DNA of 64,000 bases from AP-16 sp036395835. GTDB taxonomy: Bacteria; Pseudomonadota; Alphaproteobacteria; Rhizobiales; Xanthobacteraceae. The notes beneath the pieces are model-generated. The model saw nothing but the letters and a program-made list of their open reading frames with translations. It was not told the origin of the DNA and searched no databases. The DNA is taken from positions 5,478 through 69,477 of the forward strand of contig DASWCW010000036.1 in NCBI GenBank assembly GCA_036395835.1, read 5' to 3'. Positions within the stretch are counted from its first letter, which is position 1; each line of letters opens with the position of its first letter. The position numbers and the translations under genes were made by a program. Positions 53,818-63,890 of this stretch are shown one piece after another.

Positions 53818-55248
53818 TCATGATAACGGCGGGCGGCGGTCCGCCCAGGGCTTGGCGACCTCGAGCTGCGCGGCGAGGCGGAACAGCGTCGCCTCGTCCC
53901 CGAAAGCCGTCGCGAACTGCACGCCGATCGGCAAGCCATCGGCGGACCAATGCAGGGGAACCGACATCGCCGGATTGCCGGCGGTGTTGAACAACGCCGT
54001 GAAGGCGACCGCGCGCGGGTGGGCCTGCCAGTAAACGTCGGGATTATCGCCGCTCATGCCGAGCAGACCGAGCTTCGGCGGCGGATGGCACATCGTCGGG
54101 GTGAGCAGCAGGTCGTAGCGGGTGAAGAAGCGGCCGACGACACGGCCGATCTGGTGCGCGGCCCGGATCGCCCAGGCATAGTCGGCCGCAGTGAGCGTGC
54201 GGGCAATTTCCGCGGTCATCCAGGTGATGGTCTCGACATCGTCAGGCCTAGGCTCGCGACCCAGCGCTTTTCCGCGGGCTTCGAGCGCGACCCGGGTGTT
54301 GGCAGCCCTGATGATCCTTCTCGCCTTGGTATGCAGCTCTTCGTCGATGAAGGGCGAAGCTTCTTCCAAATGGTGACCCAAGCCCTCGCAGATCCGCGCG
54401 GCTTTCGATACCGCGGCCGCGCATTCCGGATCGACCGGGTGACCGCTCCAAGGCCGGGTGGTGAAGGCGATCCTGAGCCGCCCCGGATCGGTGCCGACCT
54501 CGGCGAGATACGGACCTCGTGGCGGCGGCGCCCAATAGGGATCGCCGATGTCGGGGCCCGCGGTTGCATCGAGCAGCGCCGCGCTGTCGCGCACCGAGCG
54601 CGTCAGCGCGTGGATGACGCTCGAGCCGCTCCAGTTCTCGCCGAGATCGGGCCCCATCGGGGTGCGCGCGCGGGTCGGCTTGAGGCCGAACAAGCCGCAG
54701 CAGGACGCAGGGATGCGGATCGAGCCGCCGCCGTCGGTGCCATGCGCGATGGGGAGCATGCCGGATGCGACCGCGGCAGCCGCGCCGCCGCTCGAGCCGC
54801 CGGCGCTGAATGCGAGATTCCACGGATTGCGGGTCGGGCCGAACAATTTCGGCTCGGCCGAAGGAGAGAGACCGAATTCCGAGGTGTTGGTCTTGCCGAG
54901 AATGACGAGGCCGGCACGCTTCATGCGCGCCACGATCTCGCTGTCGTGGTCGGCGAGCGCGTCGCGGAAAAACGCAGAGCCGGCCGACGTCACCGCGCCG
55001 GCGTAGTAAGCGCCGAGATCCTTGAGGAGGTACGGCACGCCAGCGAACGGACCTGCGGGCAATCCCGCAGCGATCGCGGATTCGGCCCGATCGTACATTC
55101 GGTTGACGACCGCGTTGATCGCGGGATTGCGCGCCTCGATGCGCTCGACCGCGGCAATGAGCAGCTCTTTCGCGGTGATCGCGCGCGTCTTCACCAGGTC
55201 CGCGAGACCCAGGCCGTCGTAGCGCTCGTAATCTTTCATGCCGCTCAT
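53818..55248 (-). CDS. Amidase signature family protein, copy B of tandem pair
   Basis: This 476-residue paralogue of copy A has the same Lys (YLLKDLG) and Ser-cisSer (AGGSSGGAAAAVASGMLPIAHGTDGGGSIRIP) catalytic residues, so both copies should be active. Differences cluster in the C-terminal third (GLLGMSGDNPDVYWQAHPRAVAF versus GVLSMTGNNDPQAYLQALLGTIAF), the region that shapes the substrate pocket. The start may be ATG 55248 or the ATG at 55239, which matches the copy A start (MKD). It follows ppx by 24 bases. Confidence 0.92.
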   Translation of the reverse strand: MSGMKDYERYDGLGLADLVKTRAITAKELLIAAVERIEARNPAINAVVNRMYDRAESAIAAGLPAGPFAGVPYLLKDLGAYYAGAVTSAGSAFFRDALADHDSEIVARMKRAGLVILGKTNTSEFGLSPSAEPKLFGPTRNPWNLAFSAGGSSGGAAAAVASGMLPIAHGTDGGGSIRIPASCCGLFGLKPTRARTPMGPDLGENWSGSSVIHALTRSVRDSAALLDATAGPDIGDPYWAPPPRGPYLAEVGTDPGRLRIAFTTRPWSGHPVDPECAAAVSKAARICEGLGHHLEEASPFIDEELHTKARRIIRAANTRVALEARGKALGREPRPDDVETITWMTAEIARTLTAADYAWAIRAAHQIGRVVGRFFTRYDLLLTPTMCHPPPKLGLLGMSGDNPDVYWQAHPRAVAFTALFNTAGNPAMSVPLHWSADGLPIGVQFATAFGDEATLFRLAAQLEVAKPWADRRPPLS

Positions 55249-55272
55249 TCTCTGCGTCCAGTTCCCCTTCCC

Positions 55273-56847
55273 CTACCCTGCCAAGATCACCGGCTCCCGG
55301 CCGATCAGGCGCGCGAGCTGGCGCAGGCGATTGAACACGCGCTCGCCCGCGAGCGGCGCCAGCTTGGCGTCGAGATCGAGCACAAGGCGCTTGCGCTCGA
55401 CCCGCATGGGCGCCCGCGGCAGGATGCCCGGCATCGCCGCGGAGATCAAAAAGGCCACGCGCAGCGAGGCGCCCAGGATGCGCGCCCGGTCGAGCATGCG
55501 GGTCGAAGCGAGCTCGCGCAAGCGCGGCGAGAGCTCCTCGTCCACCAGGCCGACATGGCGGAAGAAGACGGTCAGCGCCAGGAAGGCGCGTCCCGGATGG
55601 TCGATGCCGACGAAGGCGGCATTGGCGACGATATTGAGCGATTGCTCGCCGCGATAATCGGGATGCGCGCGCCAGCCGATGTCGGCAAGCAGGCACGCGG
55701 CATGGCGCAATCGTGTCTCCTCCGCGGTTTCATCGATGCCGGACGAAACGAGAAAGTCGTCGGTCCAGGAGATCAGCTCGTCGCCGTGGCGCGGCGAGCG
55801 CGAACGCAGCACGTTGAGGTCCTGCGCGGCCGCGATCAGGGGATCGCGCTTGCGCTCCCCCGGGTCGAGCAGCGAGTAGAGCAGGCCTTCGCGCACCCCG
55901 AGCGCGGAGATCACCACGTTCTTCGGCCGCGCCACTCTGACCAGATGCTCCAGCACCAGTGCCGCATAGGCCAGCAGCGGCCGGCGCGCATCGGAAACCA
56001 CCTCGATGCGCGAGAGCATCTGCGGATCGATGCGGTGCACGAGACGGGAGAACTCGAGCGCTTCCTTGGCGGGGATCACGTAGCCGTGCATGACGTGAAG
56101 CGGATATCCGGTCTGCCACATGTGCAGCCGTGCGAGAGCGCGCCACGTGCCGCCGACCGCATAGAAGCTGCGCCCGGCCCCGGCCGCGAGCTCGGGTATC
56201 CCGGCCAGCGCCTTCTTGACGAATTTCTCCGCCTTCTTGAGCGACTTCGAGGAAATGTCCTGCAAGGCGAGGCCGCCGAGCGGCAGCGTCTCGCCCTCGC
56301 GGATGCGGCTGCCGCGCACGTCAACGAGCTCGAGCGAGCCGCCGCCGAGGTCGCCCACGATACCGTCGGGGCGGTGAATGCCGGACGTCACGCCCAGCGC
56401 CGAATATTTGGCCTCGCGCCTGCCGGACAGCACGTCGATCTTCGTGCCGCAGATACGTTCGGCCTCGGCGATGAACGCGCGTCCGTTGCTGGCATCCCGG
56501 CAGGCGGCCGTAGCCAGCCCCCACAAGCTCGCGACCCCGACGGTGTCGCACAAGGCGCGGAACCGGCCGAGCGAGGCCAGCGCCTTGTCGACCGCATCGG
56601 CGGGCAAAAGCCCGGTCGATTGCACTTCGCGGCCGAGCCCCGCCAGGACTTTCTCGTTGAAGATCGGCGTCGGGCTGCGGGTCAGCGCCTCGTAGATGAT
56701 GAGGCGGACCGAGTTCGAGCCGATATCGATGACGGCGACGGGCGGGCCGAGATCGAGCCGCCCGCGCGCGGCATGCCCCCGCCGCCTAGGCGCGCTCGCG
56801 CCGGCGGATGAGGCTGCGGGGGGACGAGTCTTTAAGCGATTTTCCAC
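55273..56847 (-). CDS. ppx: Exopolyphosphatase (Ppx/GppA)
   Basis: This 524-residue enzyme releases phosphate from polyphosphate ends. The actin-like fold shows phosphate-loop motifs [17 protein letters not shown] (about 37-53) and [15 protein letters not shown] (about 163-177). The C-terminal HD-like helical domain includes [22 protein letters not shown]. The assigned GTG at 56847 overlaps ppk by 62 bases; the region before VAVID is unconserved, so a later start is possible. Together with ppk it controls polyphosphate level. Confidence 0.95.
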   Translation of the reverse strand: MENRLKTRPPAASSAGASAPRRRGHAARGRLDLGPPVAVIDIGSNSVRLIIYEALTRSPTPIFNEKVLAGLGREVQSTGLLPADAVDKALASLGRFRALCDTVGVASLWGLATAACRDASNGRAFIAEAERICGTKIDVLSGRREAKYSALGVTSGIHRPDGIVGDLGGGSLELVDVRGSRIREGETLPLGGLALQDISSKSLKKAEKFVKKALAGIPELAAGAGRSFYAVGGTWRALARLHMWQTGYPLHVMHGYVIPAKEALEFSRLVHRIDPQMLSRIEVVSDARRPLLAYAALVLEHLVRVARPKNVVISALGVREGLLYSLLDPGERKRDPLIAAAQDLNVLRSRSPRHGDELISWTDDFLVSSGIDETAEETRLRHAACLLADIGWRAHPDYRGEQSLNIVANAAFVGIDHPGRAFLALTVFFRHVGLVDEELSPRLRELASTRMLDRARILGASLRVAFLISAAMPGILPRAPMRVERKRLVLDLDAKLAPLAGERVFNRLRQLARLIGREPVILAG

Positions 56848-59020
56848 GGCCGGACAGGCTTGGATTGGTCATGAAATATTTGTGCGCATTGAACGGCTCC
56901 TCGCCGGGCGCGGCCTTTATGCGCGTCGAGGTGCCGTCCGGCAAGAGCTTCCAGCTCTGCTGGTTGTCCTTGAAATTCGCCACCATGATCTGGTCGAGCA
57001 CCTGCTCGTGCACGGTCGAATTGAGCACCGGGCACAGCACCTCGACGCGGCGATCGAGGTTGCGCGGCATGAGGTCGGCGGAGGAAATGTAGACGGCAGC
57101 CTTCGGGTTCGGCAGCGGATGGCCGGCCCCGAAGCAATAGATCCGGCCGTGCTCGAGGAAGCGGCCGACGATCGATTTGACCCGGATGCGCTCGGACAAT
57201 CCTGGCACGGCAGGCCGCAGGCAGCAGATGCCGCGCACGACGAGGTCGACCTCGACGCCCGCGCGCGAGGCGGCGTAGAGCGCGTCGATCACCTCCGGGT
57301 CGACCAGCGCGTTCATCTTCATCCAGATCGCCGCCGGCCGGCCGGCCTTGGCATGGGCGACCTCCTGGCGAATGTGGGTGAGGATGCGGGATTTGAGATT
57401 GAGCGGAGACACTGCCATCTTCTCGATTTCGGCCGGCTCGGCGTAGCCGGTGATGAAATTGAAGATGCGCGACACGTCGCGGGCGATCACCGGATCCGCG
57501 GTGAACAGCGAGAGGTCCGAGTAGATCCGCGCAGTGACCGGATGATAGTTGCCGGTGCCGACGTGGACGTAGGAGGCGAGCGAGCCGCCCTCGCGGCGCA
57601 CCACCAGCGAGAGCTTGGCGTGGGTCTTGAGCTCGATGAAGCCGAACACGACCTGGGCCCCGGCGCGCTCGAGGTCGCGCGCCCAGCGGATGTTGGCCTC
57701 CTCGTCGAACCGCGCCTTGAGCTCGACCAGCGCGGTCACGGATTTTCCGGCTTCCGCCGCCTCCGCGAGCGCTTTCACGATCGGGCTGTCGGACGAGGTC
57801 CGGTAAAGCGTCTGCCGGATGGCGACCACGTCGGGATCGCGCGCCGCCTGATTGAGGAACTGCACGACGACGTCGAAGGACTCGTAAGGGTGGTGGACGA
57901 TCAGGTCCTTCTGCCGAATTGCCGCGAAGCAATCGCCGCCTTGATCGCGGATGCGCTCCGGGAATCGCGGATTGTACGGCACGAATTCGAGGTCCGGCCG
58001 GTCGAGGCTGCCGGTGAGCTGCGAGAGCTCGTTGAGCGCCAAGACCCCGTCGACCAGGAATATTTCATCCTCGGTGACCGCGAGCGCGCGCTGCACGAAA
58101 TTGCGTAGCTCGACCGGCATCGAGGGCTCGAGCTCGAGCCGGATCACCGAACCGCGCCGACGCCGCTTGAGCACGGATTCGAACGACCGCACCAGGTCCT
58201 CCGCTTCTTCCTCGATCTCGATCTCGGAATCGCGCAACACCCGGAATGCGCCCTGGCCTTTGACCTGGTAGCCGGGGAACAGCAGCGAGATGAACTGGCC
58301 GGCAGCCTGCTCGAGCGTGATCAGGCGCACGGTGCCGGCCTCGGCCGGCGGCGGCAGGCGGATGAAGCGCTCGATCTTGTTGGGCACGCGAATGAGCGCG
58401 TTCATCGCCTTGCCGTCGCTCGCGCGCGCGAGCTGCAGCGCAATCGAGAATCCCAGGTTGGGGATGAACGGGAACGGATGCGCCGGGTCGATGGCGAGCG
58501 GGGTCAGGACCGGGAACACCCGGTGCAGGAAATGATCCTCGAGCCAGGTCCGCTCATGCCGGGTCAGATCGGGCCCGTCGACCAGCACGACGCCGGTTTC
58601 CGCAAGCTCCTGCCGCAGCTCCCGCCACCGCGCCTGCTGATCGCTGGCGAGCACGGCGACGGCTTCGCGAATGCGGGCAAGCTGCTCGCTCGGCGTGAGC
58701 CCGTCCGGGCTCTTGGCGGCGATGCCGGCCCGCACCTGGCCCTTGAGGCCGGCGACGCGCACCATGAAGAATTCGTCGAGGTTGTTGGCGCTGATCGAGA
58801 GGAACCGCACCCGCTCGAGCACCGGATGGCCCTCGTTCGCGGCCTCCTCCAAAACCCGGCGATTGAACTGAAGCCACGACAGTTCGCGATTGATGAACCG
58901 GGCGGGGTTTCTCGCCAGCTCGGATTCCGGCACCGCCGGCGGCGCCACGGAAAGCCCCTCGCGGCCCGCCGGAAGCGGCTGTGGCGGCGAAAGCTCAATG
59001 TTTTCCGCGCGATCGACCAT
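56786..59020 (-). CDS. ppk: Polyphosphate kinase 1
   Basis: This 744-residue enzyme polymerises ATP gamma-phosphate into polyphosphate. Domain order is canonical: the N-terminal [20 protein letters not shown], the head domain, then the catalytic C1/C2 domains. The latter hold [19 protein letters not shown], the phospho-histidine segment [13 protein letters not shown] and [20 protein letters not shown], and RRVEVLCPV near the end. It precedes ppx and follows hda on the same strand. Confidence 0.96.
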   Translation of the reverse strand: MVDRAENIELSPPQPLPAGREGLSVAPPAVPESELARNPARFINRELSWLQFNRRVLEEAANEGHPVLERVRFLSISANNLDEFFMVRVAGLKGQVRAGIAAKSPDGLTPSEQLARIREAVAVLASDQQARWRELRQELAETGVVLVDGPDLTRHERTWLEDHFLHRVFPVLTPLAIDPAHPFPFIPNLGFSIALQLARASDGKAMNALIRVPNKIERFIRLPPPAEAGTVRLITLEQAAGQFISLLFPGYQVKGQGAFRVLRDSEIEIEEEAEDLVRSFESVLKRRRRGSVIRLELEPSMPVELRNFVQRALAVTEDEIFLVDGVLALNELSQLTGSLDRPDLEFVPYNPRFPERIRDQGGDCFAAIRQKDLIVHHPYESFDVVVQFLNQAARDPDVVAIRQTLYRTSSDSPIVKALAEAAEAGKSVTALVELKARFDEEANIRWARDLERAGAQVVFGFIELKTHAKLSLVVRREGGSLASYVHVGTGNYHPVTARIYSDLSLFTADPVIARDVSRIFNFITGYAEPAEIEKMAVSPLNLKSRILTHIRQEVAHAKAGRPAAIWMKMNALVDPEVIDALYAASRAGVEVDLVVRGICCLRPAVPGLSERIRVKSIVGRFLEHGRIYCFGAGHPLPNPKAAVYISSADLMPRNLDRRVEVLCPVLNSTVHEQVLDQIMVANFKDNQQSWKLLPDGTSTRIKAAPGEEPFNAHKYFMTNPSLSGRGKSLKDSSPRSLIRRRERA

Positions 59021-59098
59021 GAACTTGCTGCAGCCTTTCAGCCGGGGGATTTGGTTGCCGAAAGGGCGGCGCCATGATCGCGCCTGCCGGGGAGCGTT

Positions 59099-59782
59099 TC
59101 AAGGCTCAAGACCGCGCAAGGTTGCGACGGCGAGGGCACGGTTAACCGGCCGTTGCAGGCGCAGCGAGGCCTGGTCGAGCGTCGCCACCGCGGCGCGGGC
59201 GGCGGCGATCGATCGCTCGATGCGCGCCGCCAGATAGCCGATCAGGTTCTCGTCCACCGCGAGCTGCCGGTCCGCGAACAGTTTGATCAGCACGGCCCGC
59301 AACAGATTGTCGTCCGGCGGGCCGAGTTCCGCCACCGGCAAGGCGCGCAACCGGGAGGCAAGATCGGGGACGCGCACCGGCCAGCCGACCGGCGAAGCGC
59401 GCGAGGTCAGCAACAGGAACGCCTGCTCCTCGCGCGCGAGATTGAGCAGGTGGAAGAGCGCGGCCTCCTCGAAAGCGCCGGCGCGCACGTCCTCGAGCAC
59501 GAGCGCACCGGTCGCGAGCGCGCCGGGCAGGCTCGATTGCGCGAGCGCGCGCGAAGACAGAAGCCGCGCTCCGGCGCGCTCGGCCCAGATCGCCGCCAAA
59601 TGGCTCTTGCCGGAACCCGCCGGGCCGACGAGGGCCAATACCCGGTCGGGCCAATCCGGCCAGCGCTCGATGATGGCCAGCGCCGCCGCATTGGGGGGTC
59701 CGGCCAGAAAATCCTCGCGCGCGAAGCTTACGGAATGGGCAAGGGCAAGCGCGAGCTGGTGGGGACCGGAGGAACTCGGCAT
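59099..59782 (-). CDS. hda: DnaA regulatory inactivator Hda-like protein
   Basis: This 227-residue AAA+ protein related to the DnaA ATPase domain has Walker A ALVGPAGSGKSHLAAIW (about 50-66), a Walker B-like LVLEDV and the arginine-rich box VPDLASRLRALPVAELGPPDD. In other bacteria the homologue works with the beta-clamp to stimulate DnaA-ATP hydrolysis. An N-terminal clamp-binding sequence, QLALALAH, is visible at residues 9-16. It is closely spaced behind the AI-2E/PerM gene, the conserved alphaproteobacterial order. Confidence 0.92.
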   Translation of the reverse strand: MPSSSGPHQLALALAHSVSFAREDFLAGPPNAAALAIIERWPDWPDRVLALVGPAGSGKSHLAAIWAERAGARLLSSRALAQSSLPGALATGALVLEDVRAGAFEEAALFHLLNLAREEQAFLLLTSRASPVGWPVRVPDLASRLRALPVAELGPPDDNLLRAVLIKLFADRQLAVDENLIGYLAARIERSIAAARAAVATLDQASLRLQRPVNRALAVATLRGLEP

Positions 59783-59790
59783 GAACGAAC

Positions 59791-60933
59791 TCAGCGCCGC
59801 TCCTTGCCGGGCGCGGGCGCTGCTGCGGCCGCCGGCGGCACCGGCGGCCCGGTATAGAGCGGACTGGCCAGATATTGCCGAAGCGCGAAGCGCACGAGCA
59901 CGCCCGCCGCCGCCGCGAGCGGCACCGCCAGCAACAGCCCGACGAAGCCGAACAAATACGCGAAGGCGAACAGCGCGAAAATCAGCCACAGCGGATGCAG
60001 GCCGACGCTCTCGCCCACCAGCTTCGGGGAGAGCACGTTGCCTTCGACGAACTGACCGACGAGGAAAATTCCCAGCACCATCAGGATGGACGTGTAGTCC
60101 GGCCAGAACTGGGCTACGGCGACACCGAGTCCGACGACGAGGCCGGTGAGCGAGCCGACGTAGGGAATGAAGGTGATCACGCCCGCGAGGAGGCCGATGA
60201 GCAAACCGAAATTGAGCCCGACCAGGGTGAGCGCCACCGCATAATAGGCGCCGAGAATGAGGCACACGCCGCTCTGGCCGCGCACGAAGCCGGCGATCGC
60301 GGCGTTGATCTCGCGGCCGAGCGCCCGAACGGTCTCCTGATGCGGACGCGGCACCCAGCCGTCGACCGCCGCCACCATGCGGGGCCAGTCGTAGATGAAA
60401 TAAAAGGCGACGACCGGCGTCACCACCAGCAGCGAGAGGATCGAGATCAGCGCCCGGCCGCCGGCCCAGAGCGAGGTCAGGAACGCGGCGAGCCAACCCA
60501 CGCCCTGCTTGACCAGCTCGCCCGACGACTGTTGGGCATCGAGGAAGCCCTCGCCGACGATCTTGCTCAGCCAGGGGCGGTTCGGGTCGGTGGCCAGCGC
60601 CTGCAACTTGGCGACGTAGTCCGGCAGCTTGGCGATCAGCGCGCTGAGCTGGTTGCCGAGAATAGGCGCGATCAGCACCACGAGCACCAGCAACGCCAGC
60701 ACGAACATGCCGACGATGAGCAACGCGGCAATCAGCCGGCTGACGCCGAGCCGCTCGATACGATTGGCGAGGGGGTCGAGCAGATAGGCGATCGCCACGC
60801 CGGCGACGAACGGCAGCAGGATATCGCGCAGCAGCCACAGCACCAGCGCGAACGCGGCGATCGCCAGCGCCCAGAATACCATCTGCCGCGTCGGCATCGT
60901 GCGTCCGCGCGAGGCCTCGTCCGGGGGCATCAT
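59791..60933 (-). CDS. AI-2E/PerM family transporter-like membrane protein
   Basis: This roughly 380-residue integral membrane protein has about eight helices, including VFWALAIAAFALVLWLLRDILLPFVAGVAIAYLLDPL and ALTLVGLNFGLLIGLLAGVITFIPYVGSLTGLVVGLGVA. These carry the family motif around PYVGS and GNVLSPKLVGESVGLHPLW. The PF01594 family includes putative AI-2 exporters and Na/H antiporters; specific cargo is not predictable. Start ATG 60933 was chosen because it overlaps the pgsA stop as ATGA (translational coupling) and follows AGAAGGGAAG. Confidence 0.93.
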   Translation of the reverse strand: MMPPDEASRGRTMPTRQMVFWALAIAAFALVLWLLRDILLPFVAGVAIAYLLDPLANRIERLGVSRLIAALLIVGMFVLALLVLVVLIAPILGNQLSALIAKLPDYVAKLQALATDPNRPWLSKIVGEGFLDAQQSSGELVKQGVGWLAAFLTSLWAGGRALISILSLLVVTPVVAFYFIYDWPRMVAAVDGWVPRPHQETVRALGREINAAIAGFVRGQSGVCLILGAYYAVALTLVGLNFGLLIGLLAGVITFIPYVGSLTGLVVGLGVAVAQFWPDYTSILMVLGIFLVGQFVEGNVLSPKLVGESVGLHPLWLIFALFAFAYLFGFVGLLLAVPLAAAAGVLVRFALRQYLASPLYTGPPVPPAAAAAPAPGKERR

Positions 60934-61484
60934 CTTCCCTTCTGGAGGCTGCCGTTCGAGCCCATGTGGCGGACCCATTCGCGGACATAGGCGGCGATCG
61001 AAAGCAGCGTCAAGGCGGCAACCACGCCCATGGCGACGTCGAGCGCGAGGCCGGCGTCAAAATCGAAGCCGAGCGCGGCCAGCACCAGGCCCGCGAAGCC
61101 GATCTGCGCGGCGGTATTGATCTTGGAGACCATCAGCGGCTTGGCCGCAATCGGCTTGCCCAGCAGCCACGCCAGCATCACCGCGCCCACGATCATGATG
61201 TCGCGCGACACCACCAGGATCACGAGCGGGCGCGGCACCGCCCCGCTGATGCCCAGCGTCACGTAGATCGACACGATCAGCGCCTTGTCGGCGATCGGGT
61301 CGAGGTAGGCGCCAAGCTCGCTCGCCATGTCCAGGCGCTTGGCGAGATAGCCGTCGACCGCGTCGCTCAGGCCGGCGATCACGAACAAGATGAATGCAAA
61401 TAGCATCTCGCCCGAGCTGATCGCCCAGACCATGATCGGCACGGAGAGAATGCGGGCGAGCGTGATGAGGTTGGGGATATTCAA
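60930..61484 (-). CDS. pgsA: CDP-alcohol phosphatidyltransferase (PgsA-like)
   Basis: This 184-residue inner-membrane enzyme has the CDP-alcohol phosphotransferase motif SDAVDGYLAKRLDMASELGAYLDPIADK (D-x2-DG-x2-AKR-x8-G-x3-D-x3-D) and about five helices. Family usage is phosphatidylglycerophosphate synthase or a cardiolipin-synthase relative. The N-terminus NIPNLITLARILSVP is the normal start of the family, so the TTG at 61484, with GAGG upstream, is proposed. An ATG at 61607 would add 41 basic residues without family similarity. It overlaps the next gene by 4 bases. Confidence 0.88.
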   Translation of the reverse strand: MNIPNLITLARILSVPIMVWAISSGEMLFAFILFVIAGLSDAVDGYLAKRLDMASELGAYLDPIADKALIVSIYVTLGISGAVPRPLVILVVSRDIMIVGAVMLAWLLGKPIAAKPLMVSKINTAAQIGFAGLVLAALGFDFDAGLALDVAMGVVAALTLLSIAAYVREWVRHMGSNGSLQKGR

Positions 61485-61805
61485 TTCGAGCGCCTCGCGG
61501 ACGGGGCCTGATAGACCGCCCGGCCGGCCTTGCCAAGCCGAGTCTCGGGACCGGCGCGTCGTGCGGCCGTTTGGGAATTTTCGGCGCGACGCGGATTTGT
61601 AGACCATTGAGAAACCAAGGAATTTGCATGTTTATTTCGCAAAATGCACTATGTGGTTGCGTATCTCGGAACAAATGCAACTTGTATTCATCTGCGCATT
61701 GTTGCCGCTCGCAAGAATCCGACGTACGACCCGCCGAATGCGTCGTTCGATCCCGACACGGCCGGGGGATTTCGGCCTGCCGCCGCGCTGTTCCGGGGCA
61801 TCGCC

Positions 61806-62462
61806 GTGAGCCGGAAGCGCGTGGCAATCCTCATCTCCGGCCGCGGCTCCAACATGGAGGCCTTGATCGCGGCCGCGGCGGAAGAATCCTATCCTGCGCA
61901 AATCGCGCTCGTGATCTCGAACCGCCCCGATGCGCCCGGCCTGCGGCGCGCGGCTGCGGCCGCGATCGCCACCGAAATCGTCGATCACACGCTTTACCGC
62001 GACGATCGCGAAAAATTCGAGGGCGCGCTGCAGGAAAAGCTCGATGCGCACCGGATCGATCTCGTCTGCCTCGCCGGCTTCATGCGCCTGCTCTCGCCGA
62101 ATTTTGTCGGCAAGTGGCAGGGCCGCATGCTCAACATCCACCCTGCCCTGCTGCCAGCTTTCAAGGGCCTCGACACCCACGCGCGCGCGCTCGAGGCCGG
62201 CGTGAAGATTCACGGCGCCACGGTCCACATGGTGGTGCCGGAAGTGGATTCCGGCCCCATCCTGGCGCAGGCCGCGGTGCCCGTGCGCGAGAGCGACACC
62301 ACCGAAACGCTCGCCGCGCGCGTGCTCGATGCCGAGCACCGGATCTACCCGGCGGCGCTGAAATGGTTGGCCGAAGGCCGCGTGCGCATCGTCGATGGGC
62401 GCTGCCGGATCGAGGGCCAGGTCGACGCCGATGGCCTGCTGTTCGTGCCGAAAATCTCGTAG
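61806..62462 (+). CDS. purN: Phosphoribosylglycinamide formyltransferase
   Basis: This 218-residue enzyme of purine synthesis formylates GAR with formyl-tetrahydrofolate. Signatures: VAILISGRGSNMEAL, LAGFMRLLSPNFV, the catalytic NIHPALLPAFKGLDTHARAL (Asn, His) and VHMVVPEVDSGPILAQ with the catalytic Asp. The GTG at 61806 (VSRKRVAIL) is taken as start, although an ATG further up exists in unrelated sequence. It is divergent from pgsA; purM, its frequent neighbour, is not next to it. Confidence 0.95.
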   Translation: MSRKRVAILISGRGSNMEALIAAAAEESYPAQIALVISNRPDAPGLRRAAAAAIATEIVDHTLYRDDREKFEGALQEKLDAHRIDLVCLAGFMRLLSPNFVGKWQGRMLNIHPALLPAFKGLDTHARALEAGVKIHGATVHMVVPEVDSGPILAQAAVPVRESDTTETLAARVLDAEHRIYPAALKWLAEGRVRIVDGRCRIEGQVDADGLLFVPKIS

Positions 62463-62488
62463 GATTGGGCCATCTGCAGAGGACGATC

Positions 62489-63220
62489 ATGATCACGCTC
62501 TACACCTTCGGTCCCGCCTTCGGCCTGCCCGATCCAAGCCCGTTCGTGATGAAAGCCGAGGTGCTGCTCAAGATGGCCGGCCTCGCCTACCGCACCGACA
62601 CCACGGGGCTGCGCCGCGCGCCGAAGGGCAAGCTGCCGTATATCGACGATGATGGACAGCGGATCGCGGATTCGACCTTCATCCGCTGGCACATCGAGAA
62701 GAAATACGGGATCGATTTCGATCGCGAGCTCTCGCGCGAGGAGCGTGCGGCGGCCTGGGCGTTCGAGAAGCTCGCCGAGGATCACCTCTACTGGGCGATC
62801 GTGGAGGCGCGCTGGACCGACGATGAGAATTTCGCCAAGGGCCCGCAAACGTTCTTCCGCGGGATCCCGGCGCCGCTGCGCCCGCTCGTGATGGCCATGA
62901 TCCGGCGCCGCGTGCGCAACTCGCTGCACGCCCACGGCATGGGCCGGCACTCCAAGGCGCAAATCGCCGAGCTCGCGGCCCGCTCGATCGACGCCTTCGC
63001 GGATTTCCTGGGGGCGAAGCCGTTCTTTTTCGGGCGCGAGCCGACCGGCGTCGACGCCACCGCGTTCGCCTTTACGGCCGGCGCTCTGTGCCCGATCTTC
63101 ACCGCCGCGGCCCGCACGGCGGCGGAACGCCACGAAAATCTGCGCGCCTACGTCGGGCGCATGACGGCGCGCTATTATCCCGAGCGCAGCGAAATGGCGG
63201 GTTGCATCGCGGCGGCGTGA
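62489..63220 (+). CDS. Glutathione S-transferase family protein
   Basis: This 243-residue protein has an N-terminal thioredoxin-like domain (MITLYTFGPAFGLPDPSPFVMKAEVLLKMAG...LPYIDDDGQRIADSTFIRWHIEKKYG) with cis-Pro and the acidic/Ser glutathione contact. A helical C-terminal domain has FFFGREPTGVDATAFAF. The N-terminus lacks an obvious catalytic Cys/Ser/Tyr. It may belong to the metaxin/FAX-like branch of GSTs (inference). It follows purN by 26 bases and could be co-transcribed. Confidence 0.88.
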   Translation: MITLYTFGPAFGLPDPSPFVMKAEVLLKMAGLAYRTDTTGLRRAPKGKLPYIDDDGQRIADSTFIRWHIEKKYGIDFDRELSREERAAAWAFEKLAEDHLYWAIVEARWTDDENFAKGPQTFFRGIPAPLRPLVMAMIRRRVRNSLHAHGMGRHSKAQIAELAARSIDAFADFLGAKPFFFGREPTGVDATAFAFTAGALCPIFTAAARTAAERHENLRAYVGRMTARYYPERSEMAGCIAAA

Positions 63221-63241
63221 TTCTGAATTCCTCGCGGACAA

Positions 63242-63268
63242 GAAAAAACCCCCGGCCGAAACCGGGGG
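63242..63268 (-). terminator. Rho-independent terminator for the cold-shock gene
   Basis: On the minus strand CCCCCGG-TTT-CGGCCGGGGG-type sequence (63249-63268) forms a strong GC hairpin followed directly by TTTTTT (63243-63248). It lies 46 bases downstream of the csp stop. Read on the plus strand it has no T-run, so it serves the minus-strand gene. Confidence 0.9.
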
Positions 63269-63314
63269 CTACGGAGCCATCCGCGGGCCGGGCTTGCGCC
63301 CGGGCAGCGTGCCG

Positions 63315-63518
63315 TCACGTGATTTTCAGGTTCTCGGCCGAGGTCTTGCCTCGATTGGTGACGAGCTCGTATTCGACCACCTGACCTTCGTTGAGGGTGT
63401 TGAGGCCAGCGCGTTCGACGGCCGAAATGTGGACGAACACGTCCTTGTCTCCGGTCGATGGTCTGATGAACCCGTAGCCCTTGGTCGGATTGAACCACTT
63501 GACGGTGCCCTTGTGCAT
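63315..63518 (-). CDS. Cold-shock protein (CspA family)
   Basis: This 67-residue single-stranded nucleic-acid chaperone is one cold-shock domain: GTVKWFNPTKGYGFIRPS with RNP1 (KGYGFI), then DVFVHISAVE with RNP2 (VFVHIS) and GQVVEYELVTNRGKTSAENL. Start ATG 63518 follows CAGGAGA, a strong ribosome-binding sequence. A hairpin terminator lies downstream. Family members are often cold- or growth-phase-induced, but paralogues can be constitutive. Confidence 0.97.
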   Translation of the reverse strand: MHKGTVKWFNPTKGYGFIRPSTGDKDVFVHISAVERAGLNTLNEGQVVEYELVTNRGKTSAENLKIT

Positions 63519-63890
63519 CGTCGATCTCCTGGTCTTACGTCTATCCTCACGCGGAAACGCAACGCTGCGATCCGCGCCACAACCCGGCTTTTGGAAAGAT
63601 CCGAAGCGATCGCGCCTCGACGGCGTTCGGCCGGAAGCCAAAATCAGATTGCGTATCGAGCCAACATGAAAAATAGGGCGTTAGCAAGGCCGATTTCTGC
63701 GCACTGTGGCGAAACGCAAGTTGGTTGCCGGCGCGCAATGATGTCGCTGGTTTCATCACGCAGCGCTGAAGCTTTAAGGCGCTGGAAAATTTCAGGCGAC
63801 GCCGCGCTGGTGAAGAATTCGTCACCATCGATGCGGTGCCGGGCCGCCTTCCCGCCGCCGGAAAAATCGCGAGGACCCGCGCCGATTCGC
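63519..63890 (-). other. Non-coding interval upstream of the cold-shock gene (probable long 5' leader)
   Basis: About 370 bases without a credible gene lie between the csp start and the end of the next gene. csp mRNAs often have long structured leaders, and this gap is of that size. The middle (63640-63700) is AT-richer than the rest, as for a promoter, but no confident -35/-10 pair is assigned. Confidence 0.45.
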
